A DNA stretch of 64,000 bases, from NCBI GenBank assembly GCA_003243275.1, contig QFQR01000001.1:682001-746000 (forward strand), in the 5' to 3' direction. The notes under the pieces are model-generated. The model did no database searches. It was not told the DNA's origin and was given only the letters and a program-made list of their open reading frames with translations. A program made the position numbers and the translations under genes. Shown in pieces: positions 58,139 through 64,000 of this stretch; positions within the stretch are counted from its first letter, which is position 1; each line of letters begins with the position of its first letter. Source of the DNA: Leifsonia xyli. GTDB lineage: Bacteria; Actinomycetota; Actinomycetes; Actinomycetales; Microbacteriaceae.

Positions 58139-58357
58139 GTGACCGTACTCGCCGGCATCCTGCTGCTGACAGGAGCATTCTTCAACGTCGCCACCTGGCC
58201 CACCTTCCTGAAGCGGGTCGCGCGTGACACGCGGGCGCGGGATGCGGCGGGGCGCGCCACCCGCTTCCTGCGGGTGCACCAGGTGCTCGTCGCGATCGCG
58301 ATGGTGCTCGCCGCGGCCTCGGCGACAGTCGGAGTGTGGGTGCTCGTCGCAGGATAG
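58139..58357 (+). CDS. SCO4848-like small membrane protein
   Basis: 72 residues with two membrane helices (about 3-22 and 46-70) linked by a basic amphipathic stretch (FLKRVARDTRARDAAGRATR). NVATWPTFLKRVARD matches the conserved region of the actinobacterial SCO4848 family as I recall it. Function unknown. Its stop touches a degraded REP-like repeat. Confidence 0.75.
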   Translation: MTVLAGILLLTGAFFNVATWPTFLKRVARDTRARDAAGRATRFLRVHQVLVAIAMVLAAASATVGVWVLVAG

Positions 58358-58397
58358 GGGTCGGGGCACGCCGCCGCGCGGCTACCCGACCGGGGAG
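58357..58397. repeat. REP-like intergenic element, degraded copy 3
   Basis: Aligns over 41 bp with the copies at 59114 and 10420 (shared ACGCCGC, GCGCGGCTAC and CGACC). It supplies the TAG stop and the last codons of the YchJ-like gene. Confidence 0.6.
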
Positions 58398-58771
58398 ACC
58401 TCGCCGTCGAGGTAGAGCCAGCGCCCGCCGACGCGCGCGAACCGCGAACGCTCGTGGAGCACGCCCGCGCCGTCCGGCCCGCGGTACGAGGCACGGAACT
58501 CCACGACGCCCGCCGCGTCATCCGGCCCGCCCGCGACCGTGTCGACGATCTGCAGGCGACGCCAGACGACATCCGCATCCAGTTCCAGCTCGGGCGGCCG
58601 TGTCGACGGATGCCACGACGCCAGCAGGTAGGCCGCGTCCCCGCGGGCGAACGCGCTGAAGCGCGAGCGCATGAGCGCCTCAGCCGTCGGCGCCGGGGCG
58701 CCCCTGTGGACAAGTTCGCAGCACTCCGCATACGCAGGGCCGGAGCCGCACGGGCAGGCGCCGCCGCTCAT
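58382..58771 (-). CDS. YchJ-family SEC-C motif protein
   Basis: 129 residues. N-terminal SEC-C-type zinc motif CPCGSGPAYAECC followed by LVHRGAPAPTAEALMRSRFSAFA, the hallmark of YchJ/UPF0225 proteins, and an NTF2-like domain (FRASYRG, HERSRFARVGGRWLYLDG). Role unknown. The last residues (SPVG) are encoded by a repeat element. Overlaps the upstream DUF2469 gene by ATGA. Confidence 0.88.
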   Translation of the reverse strand: MSGGACPCGSGPAYAECCELVHRGAPAPTAEALMRSRFSAFARGDAAYLLASWHPSTRPPELELDADVVWRRLQIVDTVAGGPDDAAGVVEFRASYRGPDGAGVLHERSRFARVGGRWLYLDGEVSPVG

Positions 58772-59091
58772 TCGTCGAGCGCGAGCTCCTTCGGGAGCTC
58801 GAGATCCTTGTCGCCGCGCACCTCGACGTTGACGTCCTTGAAGGTGAGCACGCGCACGCTCTTCACGAAGCGGTCGGAGCGGTACACATCCCACACCCAG
58901 ACGTCGGTCATGGTGAGTTCGAAGTAGAAGTCGTGCTCGGTGTCGTGCCGCTCGAGCGTGACCTCGTTGGCGAGGTAGAAACGTCGCTCCGTCTCGATCA
59001 CGTACTTGAACTGACCCACCACATCGCGGTACTCGCGATACAGCGAGAGTTCCATCTCGCGGTCGTAGTCGTCGAACTCGTCCTCGTCCAT
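58768..59091 (-). CDS. DUF2469 protein
   Basis: 107 residues, very acidic N terminus (MDEDEFDDYDREMELSLYRE), then YRDVVGQFKYVIETERRFYLAN and a beta-rich half with FYFELTMTDVWVWD. DUF2469 is restricted to actinobacteria and typically sits between rnhB and yraN, as roughly here. Function unknown. TAGACT lies 7 nt before ATG 59091. Confidence 0.92.
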   Translation of the reverse strand: MDEDEFDDYDREMELSLYREYRDVVGQFKYVIETERRFYLANEVTLERHDTEHDFYFELTMTDVWVWDVYRSDRFVKSVRVLTFKDVNVEVRGDKDLELPKELALDE

Positions 59092-59098
59092 CCCGACG

Positions 59099-59104
59099 AG
59101 TCTA
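59099..59104 (-). promoter_or_regulatory. -10-like element of the DUF2469-ychJ pair
   Basis: Minus-strand TAGACT, 7 nt before ATG 59091; shows that the pair need not depend on lepB-rnhB transcription. Confidence 0.45.
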
Positions 59105-59113
59105 GTTGGGGGC

Positions 59114-59154
59114 GGGGTCTCGATACGCCGCTGCGCGGCTACTCGACCAGCGGG
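59114..59154. repeat. REP-like intergenic element, copy 2
   Basis: Best-preserved copy, with TCGATACGCCGCTGCGCGGC then TACTCGACCAGCGGG. Differs from copy 1 mainly in the last 12 bases. Lies between rnhB and the DUF2469 gene. Confidence 0.8.
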
Positions 59155-59210
59155 AGGGACGCGACCCGCGGCCGGTCGACCAGCGCGCCTCGAGACCACC
59201 GCCGACCCGC

Positions 59211-59876
59211 TCAGAACAGCGCGGCCTGGCGCAGCCAGCTCCAGCGGTGCAGCGGGGATGCGCCGAGCCGGTCGATCGCGGCGTAGTGCGTCGCCGAGGC
59301 GTAGCCCTTGTTGCTCGGCCACTCGTAGCCGGGGTGCACGGCATCCGCGTCCACCATGAGCCGATCGCGGTGCACCTTCGCGAGCACGGATGCCGCCGCC
59401 ACGCTCGCACAATCGCGGTCGGCCTTGACGCGGGTCATCACCCGCGGGCGCGACGACTCCGGCCACTCGCCGAGCGCCGGGGTCAGCCAGTCGTGCGAGC
59501 CGTCGAGCACGACGATCGCCGCCTCGACCGGAACCCCCGCCGCCACGAGCGTCTCGAGCCCCCGCACGGCGGCCAGCCCGAGCCCGGCCACGATGCCGAG
59601 CGCATCCACCTCGGCGTTGTCGGCCAGCCCGACCGCCGAGAACGGCGCCCAGGCGAGCACCTCCGGATGCAGCGCCTCGCGACGCCGCTCGGAGAGCAGT
59701 TTCGAATCGCGCAGGCCCACCGGCATCCCCTGCACATCCGGCCAGAACGCGCCGAGCCCGACCGCGACCGGCCCGGCGATCGCCCCCCGGCCGACCTCGT
59801 CGCAGCCGATCACGAGCGCAGCGCCGTCACGGAAGAGCTCCCGCTCCAGCTGCAGCGTCGGGTCGGCGACGCTCAT
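59211..59876 (-). CDS. rnhB: Ribonuclease HII
   Basis: 221 residues. Catalytic acids: Asp26/Glu27 in GCDEVGRGAIAGP, Asp125 in VVLDGSHDW and the Asp pair in VKADRDCASVAAASVLAK. SNKGYASATHYAAI is the conserved C-terminal motif. Removes ribonucleotides from DNA. ATG 59876 overlaps the lepB stop (ATGA). Confidence 0.96.
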   Translation of the reverse strand: MSVADPTLQLERELFRDGAALVIGCDEVGRGAIAGPVAVGLGAFWPDVQGMPVGLRDSKLLSERRREALHPEVLAWAPFSAVGLADNAEVDALGIVAGLGLAAVRGLETLVAAGVPVEAAIVVLDGSHDWLTPALGEWPESSRPRVMTRVKADRDCASVAAASVLAKVHRDRLMVDADAVHPGYEWPSNKGYASATHYAAIDRLGASPLHRWSWLRQAALF

Positions 59877-60688
59877 CCGCCCGAGGTCGTCGTCGCCGAC
59901 GGCGCCGGCGTGGGGGTGCCGCCGTTCTCGACCCCGTCGAACACGAGCGGGTAGTTGTCGAGCCAGGTCCAGCGGCTGACGGGCCAGGAGATCAGCACGG
60001 CACGGCCGACCACGTTGCTGATCGGCACGAAGCCGTTGCCTGGCTTGTCGCGGTTGTAGCGCGAGTCCTGCGAGTTCCAACGGTTGTCGCCCATGACCCA
60101 CAACGAACCCTCGGGCACCGTCACCTCGAAGGGGTCCTTCGAGACGGCGGTGATACCCGGCGGCAGCTTCACATAGGCGGACTCGTCGAGCGGCACCCCG
60201 TTGACCGACATCCGCCCGAAGTCGTCGCAGCAGCTGACGGTGTCGCCCGGCAACCCGATGACGCGCTTGATGAGGTGGTCGTTCGAGTCGGGTGCGGTGA
60301 GGCCGACAATCGATCCGAGCCAGTCGAAGAAGCCCGACACCGGATCCTTCGGCGCCTCGAAATTCGGCGTCAGCCAGCCGCCGGGATCCTTGAACACCAC
60401 CACGTCGCCCCGCGAGATCGGCGTGAGAGCGGGCTCGAGCTGGTTGACGATGATGCGGTCATTCACCAGCAGGGTGTCTTCCATCGACGGCGACGGGATG
60501 TAGAACGAGCGGATCAGGAACGTCTTGATGAGGAAGGAGATGACGATCGCCGCGAGGATGATGAAGGCGACATCCCGCAGGAAGTAGAGGAAGCCACGCT
60601 TCGGCTTGCCCGATTTCTCGGTCTCGGACGACTCGTCCGCATCGTCCGCGGGAGCAGTCTCCGCGCGTTCCTGGGTGTTCTCGCTCAT
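59873..60688 (-). CDS. lepB: Signal peptidase I (LepB)
   Basis: 271 residues. Cytoplasmic acidic N terminus, one membrane helix (about 38-58), catalytic Ser68 in PSPSMEDTL and Lys141 in HLIKRVIGLPGD, plus VMGDNRWNSQDSR (box E). The C terminus is a Pro/Thr tail. It is the general Ser-Lys peptidase for classical signal peptides, in contrast to the SipW-type enzyme at 25400. Shine-Dalgarno GGGGAG precedes ATG 60688. Confidence 0.95.
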   Translation of the reverse strand: MSENTQERAETAPADDADESSETEKSGKPKRGFLYFLRDVAFIILAAIVISFLIKTFLIRSFYIPSPSMEDTLLVNDRIIVNQLEPALTPISRGDVVVFKDPGGWLTPNFEAPKDPVSGFFDWLGSIVGLTAPDSNDHLIKRVIGLPGDTVSCCDDFGRMSVNGVPLDESAYVKLPPGITAVSKDPFEVTVPEGSLWVMGDNRWNSQDSRYNRDKPGNGFVPISNVVGRAVLISWPVSRWTWLDNYPLVFDGVENGGTPTPAPSATTTSGG

Positions 60689-60762
60689 CACTCCCCTGAA
60701 GTCCCTGCAAGCATATGCGCCCCCCGCGGGCGGCGATGACATGCGACGCCGGAAGACGACGA

Positions 60763-60793
60763 AGCCCGGCCCCGCGTGTGCGGGAACCGGGCT
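60763..60793 (-). terminator. Hairpin downstream of rplS
   Basis: AGCCCGG (60763-60769) pairs with CCGGGCT (60787-60793), with further pairing of CCCGC and GCGGG inside. It lies 22 bp past the rplS stop and before lepB. Confidence 0.5.
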
Positions 60794-60814
60794 CCGGACG
60801 GATGCGGCGGACGC

Positions 60815-61162
60815 TCAGGCGTCGCGCTTCTCCTTGATCTTGGCCTTCTTGCCGCGGAGCTCGCGCAGGTAGTAGAGCTTCGCGCGACGCACGTCACCGC
60901 GGGTGACGACCTCGATGTGGTCGATCACCGGCGAGTGCACCGGGAAGGTGCGCTCGACGCCCACCTGGAAGCTGACCTTGCGCACCGTGAAGGTCTCGCG
61001 GACGCCCTCGTTGGAGCGGCCGATGACGACACCCTGGAACACCTGGATACGCGAGCGCGTGCCTTCGATGATGTTCACGTGCACCTTGACGGTGTCACCG
61101 GGGCGGAACTCGGGGATGTCGGAACGCAGGGATGCGGCGTCGACCTCGTCGAGGATGTGCAT
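60815..61162 (-). CDS. rplS: 50S ribosomal protein L19
   Basis: 115 residues: [22 protein letters not shown] and [11 protein letters not shown] followed by [18 protein letters not shown] and [20 protein letters not shown], the complete L19. ATG 61162 gives the usual [13 protein letters not shown] start. A leader of about 120 nt is likely. Confidence 0.97.
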   Translation of the reverse strand: MHILDEVDAASLRSDIPEFRPGDTVKVHVNIIEGTRSRIQVFQGVVIGRSNEGVRETFTVRKVSFQVGVERTFPVHSPVIDHIEVVTRGDVRRAKLYYLRELRGKKAKIKEKRDA

Positions 61163-61290
61163 GTTCTTTTCGCTCTCTGCGCCCGCCACAGGTCGAACGC
61201 GGGTATACGGAAATCAGAAGATGGGATGTGCATCTCGCGGCGACGGTCCCCCTGTGGCAGGGCCGTGCGGACGCACAAGGATCCATTCTG
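61163..61290 (-). promoter_or_regulatory. rplS promoter and leader
   Basis: On the minus strand TGGCAGAAT (-10 CAGAAT at 61285-61290, extended TGG) would start a leader of about 120 nt. Within it, ACGGCCCTG and CAGGGGGACCGT can pair with a small bulge. Leader-based feedback is possible but not shown. Confidence 0.35.
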
Positions 61291-61319
61291 CCACACGAGC
61301 GCCCCTCCCCACGACCCGC

Positions 61320-62132
61320 CTATCCCGCGGAGCTCGGCGGCGCATCCCACCGTGTCTCGGGGGTCGCGCAGTTCTCCCGGAACACGAACTGCGAGGGGAG
61401 CTTGCGCTCGTGGCTGGTCCAGTCGATGGGCGGGCGCTTCGCGTCGTCGGGCAGGTAGCCGAGTCGGTAGACCGCCATCAGCTCGAGCTCGTCGGGCACC
61501 GCCAGCAGGCGCACGATCTCATCCCAGGCGCCCGGCACCTCCATGGGGAAGGAGATGAACTGGATGCCCATGCCGAGCATGGTCGTCGTGAGCCAGACGT
61601 TCTCCATCGCGGCCCCCATCGAGAACACCGAGTAGAACGACGACAGCTCCCCCGGCCGGTACTCGGCCCGGTCGAGCATCACCCCGAGCAGCAGTGGTGA
61701 ACCGGCCACGAGCTTGCGGTTCTCCTCGCCGAGCAGCTGCGGCACCCGCATGGTGTTCATGAGCTTCTGGCCGCGCGCGGTGAACACCTGACCGGTGAAG
61801 GGGCGCAGCGGCGCAGGCAGCTTGTCGAACAGCATCCCGCTGCGGGTGCGCTCCATCTCCTCGCGACTGAACCGGAAATACGGCTTGTAGCGCTCGAAGA
61901 AGGTGCCGTTCGACATCGCCGTCGTCATCGAGGTGCCGCTGATGCGCGCGATCTCCTCGATCGTGGCGCGCGACTCGACGAGCACGAAGCGCCACGGCTG
62001 ACTGTTGAGCTGGGAGGGCGCGCGACTCGCGACCTCCATGAGCAGGCGCTGATGCTCCTCGGACACCGGATCGGGCCGCAGCGGCCCGTTCGTCGTCTTG
62101 CGTCGGCGCAGCACGTCCAGGAACTCGCTCAT
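61320..62132 (-). CDS. Nitroreductase-family protein
   Basis: 270 residues, FMN-dependent nitroreductase fold. [15 protein letters not shown] opens the domain, [18 protein letters not shown] is the FMN-binding helix and strand, and [21 protein letters not shown] and [14 protein letters not shown] close it. The long middle insertion ([22 protein letters not shown]) is unusual for small nitroreductases. As last gene of the polyketide-synthase operon (ATGA overlap with the membrane protein gene) it may modify the aromatic product. Confidence 0.83.
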   Translation of the reverse strand: MSEFLDVLRRRKTTNGPLRPDPVSEEHQRLLMEVASRAPSQLNSQPWRFVLVESRATIEEIARISGTSMTTAMSNGTFFERYKPYFRFSREEMERTRSGMLFDKLPAPLRPFTGQVFTARGQKLMNTMRVPQLLGEENRKLVAGSPLLLGVMLDRAEYRPGELSSFYSVFSMGAAMENVWLTTTMLGMGIQFISFPMEVPGAWDEIVRLLAVPDELELMAVYRLGYLPDDAKRPPIDWTSHERKLPSQFVFRENCATPETRWDAPPSSAG

Positions 62133-62506
62133 CTCGTGCCTCTCCCGCGGCGGGCCGAGCGCCCGCCCCGCTCCGGTGGTCTCCCCCGCAGCGCCACCGC
62201 GAGCGCCGCGGCGAGGAACGGGCCGACGGATGCCGCGAGCGCCGGATGCCGCCATCCGTGCGTGCCCGCCACCGGGATGACCGCGAGCGGCACGAGCGCG
62301 GGGACGAGCACGGCCCCCGCACGGCCGCGCTCCGCGACGAGCGCGACGGCCGCCGCGGAGGTCGTGGCCGCCGTCGAGATGTAGAGCGCGTGGTGCAGCC
62401 AGTGCGCGCGACCGGTGCGGAACCGGCCGGTCGCGACGCCGATCCCGAGGGTGCAGCTCGCGGCATAGGAGCAGGCGGCCGCGATCGTGAGCACCCTGGC
62501 GGTCAT
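62129..62506 (-). CDS. Small four-helix membrane protein in the polyketide operon
   Basis: 125 residues with four predicted helices (about 5-27, 39-60, 64-82, 90-108) and an Arg/Gly-rich tail. [10 protein letters not shown] has two adjacent His in a helix. No family recognised. Overlaps both neighbours by ATGA, so it is clearly part of the operon; it may anchor or transport the lipid product. Confidence 0.7.
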   Translation of the reverse strand: MTARVLTIAAACSYAASCTLGIGVATGRFRTGRAHWLHHALYISTAATTSAAAVALVAERGRAGAVLVPALVPLAVIPVAGTHGWRHPALAASVGPFLAAALAVALRGRPPERGGRSARRGRGTR

Positions 62507-63192
62507 GCGCCCGTTCCCATCCCCCGCGTCACCAGCAGCCGGAACGGCCGCGCCGGCTCCACCCGCCACGTCGCGGGAACGGCGCGCCGCAGCTCCTCAG
62601 CCGTGTAGCTGCGGCGGATCGAGAGCCGACCGTCGTCGTAGAGGAACGAACGCGAGGCCAGCGGCCGGGTGACGACGCTGTAGAGCGCGAGCGCGGTGCC
62701 CGAGCGGCGGATGTCGTTGTGCAGTCCGCGCGGCGCGAGCGCGGCGCAATCGCCGAGGAACCCGGCCAGCTCGTCGAGGTGATGCAGCACATGGTTCGAC
62801 ACCGCCAGGTCGTAGCGCGCGCCCGCCGCGAGGAGCTCGGCGGTCGAGGCCGACAGCAGCACGACATCCGGATCGGGGGTGCGCTGCGCGTAGGCATGCG
62901 CACGCGGGTCGGGATCGGTCGCGGTGACCTCGAGCCGCACCCCGTCGCGCCTCGCCCACCCGGCGAGCGCGCGAGCCACATCGCCGCCGCCCGAGCCGAC
63001 ATCGAGCAGGCGGAACGGGCGCACCGGATCCAGGAGCGGGCGGATGCGGCGCAGGTAGATGCGCTGCCAGCCGCTGAAGGCGCGGTTGACGCGCGGGAAG
63101 AGGCGGTAGGTGTTCTCGAGCAGCCGCAGATCGCATCCGGGATCGTCCATCGCCTCCCGCAACCGTGTCTCGCGTTCGCGGAGCGCCGTCAC
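62503..63192 (-). CDS. SAM-dependent methyltransferase
   Basis: 229 residues. [17 protein letters not shown] is the SAM-binding motif I, followed by [14 protein letters not shown] (motif II) and [14 protein letters not shown] (post-I/IV region). Similar enzymes accompany type III polyketide synthases and methylate alkylresorcinols or pyrones. GTG 63192 overlaps the synthase stop (GTGA). Confidence 0.87.
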   Translation of the reverse strand: MTALRERETRLREAMDDPGCDLRLLENTYRLFPRVNRAFSGWQRIYLRRIRPLLDPVRPFRLLDVGSGGGDVARALAGWARRDGVRLEVTATDPDPRAHAYAQRTPDPDVVLLSASTAELLAAGARYDLAVSNHVLHHLDELAGFLGDCAALAPRGLHNDIRRSGTALALYSVVTRPLASRSFLYDDGRLSIRRSYTAEELRRAVPATWRVEPARPFRLLVTRGMGTGA

Positions 63193-64000
63193 CTCGGCCC
63201 CCGCCCGACCTCGACGCGCATCCGAGCCGCCTCGAGGGTGAGCCCGGGGCCGAACGCCATCGCGCACACCTCGCCGCCGCGCTGGACGGCGAGCAGGCGG
63301 CGCAGCACGAAGAGCACGGTCGGGCTCGACATGTTGCCGTGGTCCGCGAGCACGCCGCGCGAATGCCGCATCGCCGCATCCGGGAGGGCGAGCGCCTCCT
63401 GCACGTGGTCGACGATGCTGCGCCCGCCCGGATGCACCGCCCAGCCCCCGATCGCGCCCGCATCCTCCGGGATCAGCGGGGCGATGGCCGCGCGGATGCC
63501 GCGCCCGATGATGCCGGGAACCCGGCTCGAGAGGTGCATGAGGAAGCCGCCGTCACCGATCGTCCAGCGCATCTCGTCGATCGTGTCGGGCAGCACCCCC
63601 GTGAGGAAGCCGTCGAGCGCGAGCGCCGGTGCGGTCGGCTCTCGGGCGCCGACGACGGCCGCCGCCGCACCATCGGCGAACAGCGACATGGCCACGATCT
63701 GCTCCGGCTCATCCGTCGCCCGCAGGTGCAGGGTGCACAGCTCGACGCAGACGACGAGCACGAGCGACGACGGGTCGGCGCGACAGATCGCATCCGCGGT
63801 GCGCAGCGCCGGGAACGCGCCCGAGCAGCCCATGAAGCCGAGATGCAGCCGCGCGGTCGCCGGGTCGAGGCCGAGCTCCCGCACGAGCGCGAGATCCGGC
63901 CCGGGCGAGACGAAGCCCGTGCACGACACCGTGATGACGTGGGTGACCTCCGTGGGCGCGACCCCGGCCGCGGCGAGCGAGCGTCGTGCCGCCGCGACCG
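63189..64000 (-). CDS. Type III polyketide synthase (cut by the window edge)
   Basis: The C-terminal 270 or so residues are present; the N terminus lies beyond base 64000. Thiolase-fold features: VSCTGFVSPGPD, the active-site Cys in LGFMGCSGAF, catalytic His in VHPGGRSIVD and Asn in DHGNMSSPTVLF. These enzymes condense a fatty or aromatic acyl-CoA with malonyl-CoA into resorcinols or pyrones. First visible gene of a four-gene coupled operon. Product unknown. Confidence 0.9.
   Translation of the reverse strand, partial: VAAARRSLAAAGVAPTEVTHVITVSCTGFVSPGPDLALVRELGLDPATARLHLGFMGCSGAFPALRTADAICRADPSSLVLVVCVELCTLHLRATDEPEQIVAMSLFADGAAAAVVGAREPTAPALALDGFLTGVLPDTIDEMRWTIGDGGFLMHLSSRVPGIIGRGIRAAIAPLIPEDAGAIGGWAVHPGGRSIVDHVQEALALPDAAMRHSRGVLADHGNMSSPTVLFVLRRLLAVQRGGEVCAMAFGPGLTLEAARMRVEVGRGPR

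Overview
The window is high-GC DNA packed with short-spaced or overlapping genes (many ATGA or GTGA couplings), frequent GTG starts and actinobacterial marker families (DUF3097, DUF2469, a SCO4848-like protein, GlgE, RIO1-like kinase, DivIVA-domain proteins). Gene content and the rpsB-to-lepB order point to an actinobacterium, most likely Microbacteriaceae. The genus is not determined. No rRNA, tRNA, CRISPR array, phage module or IS transposase is visible.

Layout. 1-8.8 kb is the loosest part: a cut-off gene, two 80-bp tandem units, a CaCA antiporter, a NYN-LOTUS protein, two reductase-like enzymes, a large surface protein with three lamin-tail domains and a propeller-like region, and a PD-(D/E)XK-like gene of unknown function. 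That last gene lies between two direct copies of a 66-bp hairpin repeat and has a 16-bp palindrome just upstream of its Shine-Dalgarno sequence. 8.8-19.9 kb is housekeeping: gatCAB, a DUF1023 hydrolase, a CPA2 antiporter, ligA, mnmA and a cysteine desulfurase. 19.9-34.2 kb holds alpha-glucan metabolism in two blocks (glgX, glgP; glgE, glgB). Between them is a five-gene minus-strand operon for an actinobacterial SipW/TasA-like exported system: three alternate-signal-peptide proteins, a membrane-anchored protein and a dedicated Ser-His-Asp signal peptidase.

34.2-44.9 kb carries envelope and polarity functions: a Cys-less YbbN-like protein, an unusual two-part membrane/lipoprotein-like protein, a 779-residue hendecad coiled coil resembling polar scaffolds, an AI-2E-family permease, a CPA1 antiporter, a lytic-transglycosylase-like protein and a four-repeat DivIVA-domain protein. 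44.9-61.2 kb is the conserved block cdsA-frr-DUF3097-pyrH-tsf-rpsB // RIO kinase, M23 // xerC-phosphoesterase-dprA-comM-yraN ... DUF2469-rnhB-lepB-rplS. 61.3-64 kb is a tightly coupled operon running off the edge: type III polyketide synthase, methyltransferase, small membrane protein, nitroreductase.

Two window-wide patterns stand out. At least 16 genes have a TAnnnT-like -10 element 5-7 nt before the start codon and no Shine-Dalgarno, which suggests leaderless mRNAs; this supports several start choices. Several gaps contain long, near-perfect inverted repeats, and three contain a 41-bp repeat resembling REP-like intergenic elements. Annotation rests on reading translated frames and motifs by eye; no database search was run.
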